Assembly: GCA_029168955.1 (NCBI GenBank)
Contig: JAPDOI010000716.1
Location: 1-64,000 of the forward strand
Direction of reading: 5' to 3'
Origin: Aplectana chamaeleonis
Taxonomy: Eukaryota > Nematoda > Chromadorea > Rhabditida > Cosmocercidae
DNA length: 64,000 bases
The notes below the pieces were generated by a model. It was given only the letters and a program-made list of their open reading frames with translations, was not told where the DNA came from and did no database searches. Each line of letters opens with the position of its first letter. Within the stretch, counting starts at the first letter, position 1. Shown here piece by piece: positions 31,700 to 44,266 of this stretch. Position numbers and translations under genes: made by a program.

Positions 31700-34600
31700 T
31701 ACGAGTGTGTATACTGCCTTTAAAGTGGGTGATTCTCTCTCCCTAACGTCTACATTATTGTAACTTATACAATAAATGGGGGTGTGTATACAAGTCTGTT
31801 GGTACCAGCTCGTTGGTGCCCCTACTCCTACTGAACCCAGCAGACGTTTGAGTGTACACAGGGAACGTTCGAGCGATATAGCGTGCACAACTATATCGCG
31901 AAAGTATCCCGCACATTGCATAAAGGTGTCGCCGTCCGGCACACTAAGGCCTCTGGTCCATAACACCTTAGGATCCGTACCTAGGGAGTTCATGGAGTCT
32001 TTGGCCACAAGCCACAATTTCGCCACCCTGAACTGTCGATCGCTGTCGAGTGATATCCAAAAAACTGCGCTATCCAGACTTCTGAGCTATTTCCATGCAC
32101 CGTTTGCTGCTTTGCAGGAAACCCGCCTCAAGGATAGACCCGTCATCAGCGTCGGAGAGTACACCATCTACTGCGGTAACGCTGACGATAGGAGAATGGG
32201 AGGCTGTGCAATAGCTGTAAGGAAGGATTTCAATGGTATGGTCAAGGAGTTCGGCTCAACGTCGTGTCGGAATGCATTCGTACGACTGCGGGATCACAGA
32301 GGATTCAATCTGTGGATAGTGAGTGCTCATGCGCCCACTGAAACCGCCGAAGACAATTCGAAGGATGCGTTTTATGAGGAACTCAATACGTTGCTGGCCA
32401 GGATACCTTGTCAACATGCTGTTGTCGTGGGGATTGACGCAAATGCGAAGATGGGACTTGATCAGGAATCCGAAGTACTCGGTAAATGGTTCTACCCAGT
32501 GGAGCAGACATCGGACAATGACTACCGCCTTGTCGACTTTTGTGAACGCAGTGGTCTGATTATTGCATCGACATTCAAGAGGAATCATCGCCGCCATTAG
32601 CTTACGTGGCAGGGACCAACCCAGCTATCTCCAGAAGAGCAGCGGAAGCCGAAGATGACAACTTTGAAACTACAGCTTGACTATGTCCTGACGAGGAATA
32701 TTCCAATATCGTGCATTCGAAGATCTAGAGCTGTGTGGGATGTCGCATTCGATTCGGATCACCGTTCTGTTCTGTTGAACTTCACTGCGAGGATTCATAA
32801 GAGGAAGCGAGGGGCTCAGCCTCTCCAGAGGATTGACATGACAAGTCTCAGAGATGAAGAGTGGAGAAGGAATTTTCGACAACGCGTTTCAATTCACATC
32901 GGAGCACGGACTAAGAAGAAACTTTGCGACGCGGATTCTTTTGCCAAGCGCATCCAGGACGCTTCGAAAGAGGCACTCCCGGTTGTACAGCCTGAGAAGA
33001 AGTTCGCCTACGTCTCACAAGAAACAACTTCTACCTACAACAGAGCATGTGCTCTCCGAACTGCAGGAAAGTTCGTGGAGGAGAAGCGTCTGAGGAGGAA
33101 GTTGCGTCGGCAGCTTCAAAGTGACCGCGAACGAGAGTGGACGTGTAGAGCTAAGGAGTTCGGGAAGGCTTGGGAGGAGAAGAATCCGAAGAAAGCCTAC
33201 AAGTTGCTGCGACAGTATAGCGGGAAGATGGAGAGATGTTCTCCTGTCTTGAACACTAATAATGGAGTTGCAGTTGGTGATGCGACGCTGCCAATATGGA
33301 AGGATTACTTCAGTTCACTACTGAATCGTCCAGCGCCATCAGTACCTGAGCTCCCGCAAGTTCAGAGAGCACATTACGATGTCAGTGAGGAACCGCCGAC
33401 CCAGTCTGAAGTTTTGGATTGTGTCCGGAAAATGAAGAATGGAAAGGCAGTTGGAGATGACAACATCACTGCTGAAAGCTCTTCCTTCGTCTGGGATTCG
33501 TGAAATGACCAACACCATCCGTTCCATATGGATGAGCGAAAGGATACCCGATTCGTGGAGACATGCGATCATCGTACCTCTTCACAAGAAGCTATCCGTC
33601 ACGGATCCTAAGAACTACAGAGGAATCTCTCTACTTCGTGTCATGTACAAGGTTTTAGAACGTATCATTCTCGAGCGACTTCTCAAACATCGTGAAGGAA
33701 CGACCAGAGATGAGCAAGCCGGTTTTCGACCTGGAAGATCGACCATCGACCAAGTGTTCGTCGTGAGAAGAGTAATTGAATCGTGGCAGCGGTATTCGAA
33801 GCCATTACAGCTTGCTTTTTTGGACTTTGAAGCCGCGTTCGACTCTCCTCATCGTGATCGATTGCTCAATTCTCTGCGAGCAGATGGAGTCCCGGAAAAG
33901 TATGTTCGGTTAATCGAGGACATGAACAGAGGAACAACAGCAGCAGTTCGCACACCTGTCGGATTCACGTCAGCTTTCGAGGTGAAAACAGGAGTAAGGC
34001 AAGGAGCCGTTGCGGGACCTTTTCTTTTCAACTTCGCCGTTGATGACATCATGCGTAGAGTTGCAGAACAGTTTCCTGCGGATGTGATCCTAACACCATC
34101 AGGATGCTCCCTTGTCGATCTGGAGTACGCCGACGACATTGTTATTCGCTGAAAACAACGCAAAACTGCAAAGGATTGTGAACCTTGTTTCGAAGTATGC
34201 CGCAGCCTATGGACTTCGTCTTCATCCCGACAAATGCAAGCAGATGTGGGTTTCTCAGAGGCCTTCAACGGGAGTTTGTGTGGACGGACAACTAATCAAA
34301 CTGGTGGACGATTTCTGTTATTTGGGCTGTTTGCTGAAGAACGATGGTAGTTATGCAGCGGATATTCGACAACGATGTGCGAAAGCTACGTTTGCATTTA
34401 ATTCTCTAACCATGTGTTTGTGGTCTACCACCATCGCGAAGGAAGTCAAGTTGCGCGTCTACCTATCCGATATTCGCCCTATCATGATGTACGGATCGGA
34501 GACGTGGGCAGCACCGAAGACGCAGATGGAAAGGTTGGATTGCACGGAGAGGAAGTTTTTAGGCGTTTGCTTGGATATTTCTGGCCGCGTGTATGCCATA

Positions 34601-35042
34601 ACGAAGACCTTTACAAGGAAATCGACGCAGTACATCAACGCTTGACACGAGGGAGGTGCCAGCATCTCCTAAAGCCATCTCAAGCAGCAATGGAAAGTCG
34701 ACTTGGACTGCTCGGACATATACTAAGAAGAACGCCGGATCGTCTCGTACAACACGCTTTAAAAATGCTTCCAAATCCTGTCTGGAAACGGCCACCTGGG
34801 CGTAGGCGAAAGTTCTGGACGGATGTGGTTAAAGAGGATTTGAAGTCACTCGGCATCGAAAGACAGTTCAGGCGCGATGTTTCGTTTCGCACGAAATGGA
34901 ATGACAGCTGGATGGAATGTGTTCAAATTCTGGCTGAAGACCGTGAAAAATGGACACGGCTGACTACTAGGACGGCACACCTCGGTGAAGATGCGGAATG
35001 ACCGCGTCAGGCGAAAACCAACCGATTAAGTCAAGTAAGTCA
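31700..35042 (+). mobile_element. RTE-type non-LTR retrotransposon, near full length, mutated
   Basis: It has a single long coding region (31776-35001) of apurinic-type endonuclease plus reverse transcriptase, with a short 3' end finishing ATTAAGTCAAGTAAGTCAT at about 35042, followed by A/T-rich sequence. The 3' end coincides with that of the truncated copy at 58318-59606. The 5' limit is not defined; 31700 is a guess. Confidence 0.8.
31776..35001 (+). pseudogene. RTE endonuclease-reverse transcriptase, disrupted
   Basis: The endonuclease runs to about 32780: TLNCRSL (catalytic Asn near 32031), LQETRL (Glu near 32118), HAPT, DANAKMG and, after an in-frame TAG at 32598-32600 where LTWQG follows, SDHRSVLLNF. 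The reverse transcriptase follows: KNYRGISLL, FRPGRSTIDQ, LDFEAAFDS, QGAVAGPFLFNF and YADD (about 34126). Breaks: TAG at 32598; a frame change near 33475 at a repeated GCTGAAA word; a one-base loss after YADD near 34140; another near 34555 (FLGVCL where the second copy reads LFRRLLGYF). The C-terminal part ends ...HLGEDAE, stop at about 35001. It would supply nicking and target-primed reverse transcription if intact. RTE assignment rests on single-ORF layout and motifs. Confidence 0.85.
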
Positions 35043-36680
35043 TACAATAAATAAATAACATAACATAATTTTCCAATTTCGATGCAGTCAGACTTCAACA
35101 ATTCGCAACCACCGATGCCAGTTTTCACTTCTGAGACAGACGGAAGCATGCGGATTACGCCCACACCAAAGGTACGGGCGTGAAAAAAAATAATGTGTAT
35201 AGCTGCGATCAAAAACCACTTCAATTCAGCAGATTTTTGCTGGTCATAAACACCTCCACGGTCTCTCCATTTCTTCTGTAATCCTCTTCAAACAGAAACG
35301 TTTACTGATGCGAACATTCCATTTTCATATTATCAAACACCACAACAAAGCAAAGTCGGGACGGTTGTAGATCGATAACAGACAGTACACGTGACACCCA
35401 GAGAAAAAAGCCAAAAACGGCTAAACTATGAGAATAACATAAACGATAACATAATAGAACAGGACGTGATGAAATTTTCTACTGGTAAACGTAAATGTTC
35501 CCAACAAACTTGAGAAGTAGTTCAACACCAATATATGCTATAACAAAAGTTAACTATTACTACCAAACAGAATCTATCTTTCTAATAATATTTGCTAGCC
35601 GCAGCCAACTACTTGGCCTCTACACGATAGGAATTCGTACATGGGCCGACAAATTAAAATTTCTTGATCGTTTATATTTTAAACTACTTTTACCACACAT
35701 ATCCCTTGAACTGCCCTGATATCCCTTCTCATTCACATATAGGCCTTTCGGCAATTCCAGTCGAGTGAATGGGGGGGGCTGCGGCCGTAGATCGCCGTTT
35801 CCGATGCTATGAGTCTTTTCTTTCATTGGAACCTCCAAAGGTGTCCGAAGTCTTTTCGGCTCCGGCATTTTATCGAAAAATGTATATGGTTTCCGTTTTC
35901 AATCTAGTCTGACGCATGGACTAGGCGGCTGGCCGTGCGGGGTTGGCGGCCTCAATGGAGAAAGCAGTTTCGATTCGCGCGGGGTGATCTACCGCCGCAG
36001 CCTCGTCCATTCATCAGACTAGAATTATTGCGCGCACTCTATTTCCTTTTAGAATGCGCATCGACCGCAGGTCACTCCATGACGAATTTCTGCTATCGTG
36101 ACCGTCTGATCAGTTCATGATGAGGGATTTTGAGGTGGAAATATGAAATTCTCGATATCTTTCTGTACGTCTTCGTAACATTCTTCACCAACTGACCGCT
36201 CCGTTTTCATGATAGTGATCTGATTTTAGGCAGCAGACATGTGAGGGGTCGATCTTCTAGTTTGTTTGAACTACTTGAAAATTGAAAAATTTAATAAAAC
36301 AGGTTTTCTCCCTGGATGCCCTTTAAAAAAAATTCCAGATTACTTTGCTACTAATAGTTTCAAAGCTCTCCAATAGAATTTGTGGAACATTTTTGGATTC
36401 CTCTCAATTATGAGATTACCACAGAAAAAGAAAAACTAGTTTTGAACTTCATCAGTGACTCAAAAATTGTATATTTGACCTCGAGACGGGGTTGATCACA
36501 AATCAAGAGTTCACAAATGTTCGCCAAAAATATAACCTTCTCAACGACAAATCATGGCAGGGTGATTCGGGAAGGAAAAGTGCGATATTCAACCACATGA
36601 TACAGCCAAAAATATTTTCTTTATACATTTTGTATTCGACTTGATGAGAGGAATATGCAAGAAAAGCCTCAAAATTCTAA
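35043..36680. other. No gene seen
   Basis: A/T-rich intergenic DNA. Complementary words flank 35720-36030 (GTCGAGTGAATGG and CCATTCATCAGACTAG), suggesting a decayed foldback. No splice-supported frame. Confidence 0.4.
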
Positions 36681-36689
36681 CTCGGCTAC

Positions 36690-36810
36690 CTTTAGTCCTC
36701 TTTCAAAGTGCATCGCGGTGCATTGCACGGCAATGCGAGGGTCGCATCGACGTGGACACGATCGCGTCGCACTGCGATTCAAAGTAAGCCCGCTAAGTGG
36801 AGTAATATAG
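36690..36810. repeat. CpG-rich inverted repeat
   Basis: Words such as TGCATCGCGGTGCATTGCAC and GCGTCGCACTGCGAT resemble the CpG-rich MITEs at 39.6-40.1 and 46.8-47.3 kb. Ends are not defined. Confidence 0.35.
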
Positions 36811-37304
36811 CGGGAGGCCTCAAAACAACCCTGAACTTCCGTAAAGAAAAAACTACGGAAGAATCCCCTTAAAAGCATTTCAATATCTGCCCACATCTAT
36901 TTCGTGTAGTCTTTTCTCTTTCTCTTACTAAAAACAAAAGACTGGCTTTCCATGCGCATGTGTGGATCTCTCGAGCTAACGAATTTTCAGCACTGCAACG
37001 TTTGCCTCTGCCATAGACTTTCTCTCCCTTGTACTAGATGATCGACAAAAAGACTCCGCCTTTTCAAAACAAGCCGTCGTTTTCACAGGGCCGAAACACA
37101 GTATTGGGAATACGCAAGATTGAGGTATTAAGCTTCGCAAAAAGCCTTAACTTGGTTCGAACATGGAATTGAGAGGAAAAATGTGGTTTTCCGCTAGGAC
37201 AATGCCTGCACCACTGCTCGACTGCCCCTAGATTGCCAGAAAACGGAGTAAATAATGGGACGAGCTGGTGTAAAGCTTGGTCACATCATCCACATCACGA
37301 TTTG

Positions 37305-37435
37305 GGGAAGCCGCGACGCTGCTATGATATCTTCATCATAGAAACCAAGCGGTTGTTTTGAAGACAACGCAATGGTAGAAATGGAGAAAAGAAATCCTCC
37401 CCCACGATAGCGAGATAATACAGTAGTGGTCAGGC
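37305..37435. mobile_element. Short CGCGAC-type MITE copy
   Basis: It starts GAAGCCGCGACGCTGCTATG and contains AACCAAGCGGTTGTTTT and AATGGTAGAAATGGAGAAA. Same family as 29415-29580 and 56273-56400. Confidence 0.7.
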
Positions 37436-37439
37436 AAAT

Positions 37440-39125
37440 ATCACCTCTTGGTGTTGGGTTTTTTTCCAAAAACTTTTTTTGTACTCCACGAGCCTTCATG
37501 AATCTTTAGGTGACGAATCTGTCGAATAATAAAGGATTTTAACTTCATTTCTAAACAAACATTTTTAGTTTCATAAAACAAAAACATTCATTCATAAAGC
37601 GAAATTTCAACAAATCTCAGTACTTTAATGCGTTTCATGACCCATGTAGTATAAGATCACCCCTAAAAACACCACTTGCGGACAAACAAGAACCCCAATC
37701 AGACTGCGGTTACTATTTTCGAATTCTACTTACATAGCAATGATGGAGTACATGTTTGTGATTAGAGCCAGCGTCCATACGTCGCGATGACGGGCACTCC
37801 TCAGCGCTCTCCAACGCTGACAGAAGCCCGAGCATGCAGGAAGACACCGGCAAAGGCATTCTGCCTCGTGTCGATTCGCTTAAAAACGTTTGACCTCGAT
37901 TTTGAGCAATCGCGCGCCCTCGCAACGTATGGACGCAGCATAATACCTCGATTTGCTGTTCAACGATGACTCACAGTAAAACAATTTCGGTTGTACGATT
38001 TTTGATGGCAATACGAAACCTCTAAAGTGCATTGGTCCTCCACTTTGCCCAGCGACATTTAGACGTTGTTGAGGCCTTCTCAAAGCCCCGTTTCTAGTGC
38101 GAAGTTTTGATATCGGTCCAAGTCTCCTTAATTGCTTTCTTCATCACCAAAATCGAGGAAAACAAGCGATTGTTAGGAAAGACAATGTGTTAACCGATAA
38201 AATGTCTTTGTAAAACACCAAATTTAGATATCAAACCACGAACATGTACACCGCCATAATTTTGAAAGTTGAATCCGAAAATGGCTGGAGTTCTCGTTTT
38301 TTCCGGAAATGCTGTTTTCAGGGGTGATCCTATGGTTATATGAAACTCTATCCATACACATCTGGAATAACGCCCCATGAGTGACTACAACACCAAGCAT
38401 TTAGCGGCCAATGCTGGAAAATAACTAATGAAAAATGAAAGAAAAAATGGAAAAAAATATCGTCTGGCGATTTTTGAAAAATCATGGTGCACATTCGCCG
38501 ACGTTTCGTTCGTCACACAAAATTTGAGTTAAAACCAGAAGTTTAATATATCTCTGAAAGTTCCAGTTCTGTATAAAAAAACTATTGTAAAGAAACCAAA
38601 AGGCCATATTTGACTGACTGCTTCTATAGCCGCGTCGCGGTTACATAGAGATATGATATGATCAAACCACTGTTAGACTTCACTGTAGCAGAAGTATGTC
38701 ACACTTGAGTACAAGTACTTCTGCGTGATTGCTTCAAATTCTCTACTTCAGTTCCGTCCCCGTCTCTATCGCCGGAAGACGAATTTAGTCAAAGTGTAAC
38801 AATGGCGATAGAAGGACCGAAAAGAAGAAAGAGGTGTCCTCAAATGAGCACAAAAACACAGTAGACCACGCCAGAGGACCACAAATAGAACAGTTCCGTA
38901 AGGATAAGCATACGACAATTTTTAAAAAAATAAAAATGATGGTAAAACAGTAAAAGCTATTTCGTAAATTCAAGACGAAGTGAACAATCATTCCAACAAC
39001 AGTTTGACATTAACAATGGGTCCTACACACTGCTCTAGTAGCCCTGGTCGCCGTAGTACATTTGTTGCATGGAATACGCTGAAAATAAAGAGGGTTAGAA
39101 ACGGTAATGCCCTTGCGAAACAAAT
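37440..39125. other. No gene seen
   Basis: Intergenic. No domain, tRNA-like fold or TIR pair was recognised; short frames occur on both strands. Confidence 0.4.
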
Positions 39126-39130
39126 ATGTA

Positions 39131-39288
39131 TGGTTAGGTCCGTGGCTTGTTTCCTCAAGAAAAAACATTTACATCTAACCCGCGGCTGGCGCGGGCGGTT
39201 TAAATCTCGCCGGCGGCCGGCTGATAATTACCAGCCAGCCGCATTTAAATGTTTTTTTTTTCTTGAGAAAAAAGCCACGGACCTAACT
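39131..39288. mobile_element. Palindromic MITE with TA flanks
   Basis: Ends TGGTTAGGTCCGTGGCTT and AAGCCACGGACCTAACTA are complementary, extending through CTCAAGAAAAAA. The centre is a GC-rich hairpin (about 39178-39245). Confidence 0.8.
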
Positions 39289-39618
39289 ATAATTAAGGGC
39301 AGGGTGCTGGCGAAAAATCGATTCTGAGATTCTCCCTCCAATGAATGCTCTGGCCCTCGACTGTTCCCAAAATCACCCGAAAAGAAAGAGGAGACCACTT
39401 GCCTTTGTGCGCCATTTTAGTCAAATAATAAGCCCCACCGCTAGTTCAAGTACCCGCACATCCAGAAAAAAACACTGCGGCACAGTGCGATTCGCTAGAC
39501 ATTGCGCACTTGGCTTGTTGCTGCGGCGCATCGTAATTATCAGTGAGATGACGACCATGATACTGCGGGGAAGTCACCACATTAATGCTGACAATAACGC
39601 CGCAGAATGCGCGTGTGA

Positions 39619-40133
39619 GGGGTCGTTTATACTTCCGCCGCGGCGAGGCGCGGCGAGATGCAATGCAGCCATATCGATCAAGCGGCGCCGCCTGGCGGCG
39701 CCGCGAGTCGTTCAGAGTTTTTCTGCTCGAAATCTTCCAACGGTGCCGCACGCGGCCGCCGCCTAGGTGCTGCCGCGCCGCCCGAGGAAAGCAGGCGGCG
39801 CGGCGGCCGCGTGCGACCCGCATTGACATAGTTTTTAAGCTTTTGAAATCATTTTTCTAAAAAGAAATTGTTTTCGAAGACTCTATCTGCTTTCGGGTGC
39901 TGTGTTATGGTGCGAAAGATTATAGATGTTCCTTTTGCACAGAAAAACACTCATTACAATCGGCCTTGCGTCATGTCAGAGCTACTCCAGGCTGTGTTTA
40001 ACGTCATTCTGCGACGTCGCCGCGTAAATTCGACGCAGCCCGATTATACATCCTGTGGCGCGATTTTTCAAGCGGCGCGCCGCGCCGCTCCACTTATTGC
40101 CGCGCCGCTGTGCGGCGGAAGTATCAACGATCC
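39619..40133. mobile_element. CpG-rich MITE with 3-bp TGA duplication
   Basis: Left end GGGGTCGTTTATACTTCCGC and, from the right, GGGATCGTTGATACTTCCGC, flanked by TGA on both sides. Subterminal GGCGCCGCC/GCGGCGCGGC palindromes give strong CpG enrichment. It may be a PIF/Harbinger-like non-autonomous element, since that superfamily makes 3-bp duplications. Confidence 0.6.
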
Positions 40134-40234
40134 CTGAGAGGCGCGTGTCTATCCGAGCGCAAAACACCGAGCTCTTCTGGCAGTGCCATAGCACATCAAT
40201 TTGAACCCCGTATATCGTCCTAACCGTGCATATA

Positions 40235-40705
40235 CCCTGTCCCAAACGAGATGGCAAGCCTAGAGTCCAAAGAAGCAGCGCGCCGCCCTCTGCGTCTCTG
40301 ACGTTTTCGTTTTTTAGCACGTTTTTTAACTTTCTCACTTCATTTTCTTACATACTACATGGCTCTTTTGCGTTCTTTTCTCTCGAAATGCTCGTGTTAT
40401 TCACTCTCGATACATATTTTGTTCTTCACGTGGCAGGGAAAGTTTTTCAAGATATGGATAACAGGTCGGAGCGCTCAGAGTCGTCTAACCCGTCGATGTC
40501 ACCGTAAACTCTATACAGCCGAGCTGTTTTAACTTGTCTGGAGCCAATATTTCCCTTTAAAGTTTGGTTGCAGTCTCTATAGTGTCTCAGACAACTTTAA
40601 CATCGATCCAGATGCTTCAGGTCGCTGATGATGTCAGAGACGCAGAGGACGGCGCGCTGCTTCTTTGGACTCTGGGCTTGGAATCTCGTTTGGGACAGGG
40701 TATAC
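40235..40705. repeat. Inverted-repeat pair of about 70 bp
   Basis: CCCTGTCCCAAACGAGAT...GCCCTCTGCGTCTCTGAC (40235-40305) is complementary to 40632-40705. The 330-base loop has no gene. Probably a decayed foldback. Confidence 0.6.
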
Positions 40706-40889
40706 CTGCCTCGCTCGTGATCGCCCACAACACGCCCGCTCGCGACGCCACTCATTCATCGTGCACGGATTGATTAATGGCGCATCACGCCAGATAGCTG
40801 CGGGCGTAGGCAATTACGATTGGACTACCACAAATCTCGTGTTTGAGGCAGTATTGGACTTTGAAACCCTACTCCTTTCTTCAGCATGA

Positions 40890-43160
40890 GCCTTCTGCAG
40901 TTTGGGGCTGCGAATCTCAGAATCGAGAATTTCGCCGGACCTGGCCTTCAATATCACCCATAAAACCCTGCCCTACATAAAGGAAGCAACAAAACACAAG
41001 AAAGCAGCTCAAGAAACAAAAACATCGGAGAGTAAATAACCCAACTATGTTGAGGAGCGAATCAATCATAAAATTTAATAACCAAGCTCCTAGCAATGAG
41101 CAACACCGTGCGGGAGGGAGGATTCTTCACGAGCACTCGATCGTGACACGAGTAAAAGTTATATACGAACTAAACCTCTAAAGCAATGTTCACGATGAAA
41201 ATGATATTCGAGTTTTCCCAGCGAATCGAAATTTCCGCGGTCTATTCCCTCAATGTCGGAATAAAGACTAAAAACGGGTCATAAATAGCCTTATTAATCC
41301 CAAAAGCCTGGATCAGGGTTAGACTAGCACTGTGACGATCACGGAAGGGGGCCGCAGCCTTGGGCGAGGGGGAGAGAGGGAGCCGCAGCTCTCGCCGGCC
41401 ACCGAGCAAAAACACATGTTATTCAGCGGAGTAAGAATTTGTAAAAATGAATAATGTCATATCAACAAGACACGTTCAAAATAGACTTCGACTATAAAAA
41501 TAATGGAAGTCGTAATCGCAAAGTCGTCGAATTTCCCTAAAGGTTTTATCGATCTGAAGGTCACACTAACGGCCTTCCTAGAGATTGCATAAATATCCAA
41601 GCCGGAGGAAGTGGGCCGCACCAATTTCCAAGCTAGAAGTAGGAGGGGTGCAACTCTCACACCCGATCACAGCGACATGCCCTACCCCTGGATATGCTGC
41701 GCGCGCCCCGCCAACTTTCTCACTGGCCAACGAAGAAGTGGGAGGGGCGGGCGTAGCACATGCAGGTTTTGGGATCGTATATAGGCTATGTGTAGCTCGT
41801 TTTTGTCCTTTTTTGACGATACTGTTGCAATAGACCCTGGAACTTTCAACTTCCGGTGAAAATCCTAACAAGGGAAGTGTTTAGAGCGGTAAACGCATCT
41901 GCCAAAACGACCAGTATCGTTAGTATCTCTTGTGGTTCAATAGTAAAACTGCGCAGTATCCCGCCCCGAGCTGCAGGTTCCAAGAAGTTACAAGCTTGAG
42001 AAGGTAGTTTTCTGTGCTTTTTGTATCTGTACAGAAATCCCACTAGTCTTCGGAAAATCCGGACACGGACCTCATAAATGTGTTCAGCGCCCAAAACTAC
42101 CCCCTGAGCAAAGTTTGGGTGAAGGCACATTTTCCATACTTGGTCCAGACTGCATCGTTTCGAACTTTTACGAATTTTCGGTTGGGCTTTATTTACCGAT
42201 TAGAGGGCTCTGGAAGCGTTTTAGATGGATTTTCCAGATTTGACTCCCACGGGGGTCGGGGCGCTGATCACGAATCTGTGGTTTATTAGTCGATTTTTCA
42301 AAGTTTTCGGCAAATTTCGTTCGAAGCTTCCCAACCGGGGAAAATTTCGAGGGAAAAACGCCACTTTCGAGATTTCCAGTTTTCTACGATAGATATGTCT
42401 CAAAATCATTTGCTGAGGATTATTTGGAGTGCTAAACACGAATCTGGAAGCCGCTTATCGAATTTTTGCAGATTACGGTGGGTACACGGTAATTTGGTCA
42501 AAATCTCAGATTTTACTCAAAACTTGTAAACGGGGGTTATTCGGGGTGAAGAATTCGAAATTAATGTTCGTTTGTCGATTTTCAAAATACTCAGGTGGGT
42601 TTTGTCCCCTAAATGACATGTTACCAACCGTAACCTACAGTAAACCTCAAAATTTCGACAAATGGTCTCCAGATTCGTGTTCACCACTGCCCGCAATTGT
42701 GACTGTAACATTATTCTACATAGTTGAGACGTTGGCCTAACGTATGAGCATGCAGGACGTGAAGAGATGTAAGTAGGGCTTTCGAAAACAATAAGAATTT
42801 CCTCAGAAAGGGACTGTTCCATAGAGAAATAGTTAGGCAATTGAAAAACACAATACAGCTACCCAAACGTCCCGAAGTTCTTGCACAACATTACCGTCTC
42901 TTATTATGGATCACAACGCATCGATAATTTCCTGCTATCTACGGTTTCCTATAATTACGAGATTTGACCTAGTATAGGTTAACATTAAAGGCCTATAGAT
43001 TCAGTTGCCGCTCGGCACCTTCAAACAGCTTGGTCGAAAGACCAACGTTGAAATTTAACGATTTATACTGTCGAGTTTCTGAAAACTTTTGCGGCAACCA
43101 AATAACTACACAGCATTTTGACCGATCTGGACAGTATAAGGTCACAGTTACTCAGAGCAT
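40890..43160. other. No gene seen
   Basis: Intergenic. Partial inverted repeats lie at 41610-41760 and 42430-42700. No splice-bounded open frame could be supported. Confidence 0.35.
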
Positions 43161-43163
43161 ACA

Positions 43164-44000
43164 CAGTACCGTGCAAGTCTATTCGCGTGACATTCCCGCG
43201 GATAATGTTTTTATACATATCTTGGCTTCCCCTTAGCGAAACTTGATAAAACTTTAGTATGTTATGGGCCATCACAACCCTTGCTTTACACATACACAAA
43301 ACTGGTTTTTGAGCGTGCAGTTTTTTAACTATGGAAATTATTTATCATTTTGCGGTTTTATCTCAAATTAGGACTATTCCTTTAAAACACGGCTATTACA
43401 ATTCCAAACCCGTAGCAGTTACTCGCCATTTAAAGGTCTTCGGAATCGTTGTATAACCTTGTGAAAAAATGATTCCCATCGAAAGTTTTTAGGAATAAAT
43501 TCGAAAGAAAATAATGCGATATTGCACTTATTGAGTGTCTCTCTTTGACGTTATCGAAAAAGAGCGAAAAGTATGTTCCAGTTGTACTTTGTCAAAGCAC
43601 AACTAGCACATATTTCGGAATGGTTCTTGGGTGAATAATTTTATGGGAGTGATTTTCCAAAAATTAGTTCCAACCTGTTCAATTTTCGGTCTTCAGAAAA
43701 TTCTTATAGAGACGATTTTCTCACAAAGCTATACAACGATTTCGAAGACTTTGGAATGGTGAATTATAATAGCCATGTTTTGAAGGAATAGTCCTAATTT
43801 GAGATAATACCCCAAAATGATAAAAAATTCCATATTTAAAAAACTGCACGCTCAAAAACCAGTTCTGTGTGTGTAAAGCAAGGGTTGTAATGGCCCATAA
43901 CATACTAAAGTTTCATCAAGTTTCGTTAAGGGCAAGCCAAGATATGTATAAGAGCATTATTCGGGGAAATGCCAAGCGAATAAAATTTTGCACGGCACTG
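43164..44000. mobile_element. Foldback element with Tc1-like ends
   Basis: Left end CAGTACCGTGCAAGTC and, from the right, CAGTGCCGTGCAAAATTT. Arms of about 300 bp pair across a centre near 43570 (GTTATGGGCCATCACAACCC left, TTGTAATGGCCCATAACATA right). CAGTRCCGTGCAAA-type ends and TA at the right edge suggest a Tc1/mariner-type non-autonomous element. It lies just downstream of the last PRP39 exon found. Confidence 0.75.
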
Positions 44001-44144
44001 TATATGACGACTTTGTGTGGAAACCTCCCCTTCTGTTGAAACTGAGCAGAAGTTAAGTCCAGCACAAAATCTGCCCGGAAGCTTCAGACAACCACTCTTG
44101 TACCATTCCTCACCGCTCTACAGGGCATATATGAGCGGACTCAC

Positions 44145-44266
44145 CACCGGATGAAACGTAGTAATTGTTGGCATTGTCCCGCATCCCACGATGACCGTCC
44201 CGATACGAATCCCTCTGCTCCATGTAGCGACCGCTCCTCCTTGACGACGTGTTGCGGTCCCTGCCA
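44145..44266 (-). CDS. prp-39: PRP39 exon g (Arg/Ser/Gly-rich tail)
   Basis: Acceptor GACTTATAG, donor GTGAGT. It reads SGRDRNTSSRRSGRYMEQRD, then SYRDGHRGMRDNANNYYVSS. The low-complexity basic tail suits a splicing factor but is not family-diagnostic. An ATG at its 5' edge could mislead a gene finder into calling it a first exon. Confidence 0.7.

Noticed and set aside
39341..39860. Overlapping Arg/Ala-rich frames on both strands
   Set aside because: They coincide with the CpG-rich MITE and its flank; composition alone keeps them open.
42990..43080. TTTTCAG-preceded minus frame ending in TAG, possible last PRP39 exon
   Set aside because: Phase is compatible, but the peptide has no similarity to the PRP39 tail and the intron would span a whole foldback element; evidence too weak to call.
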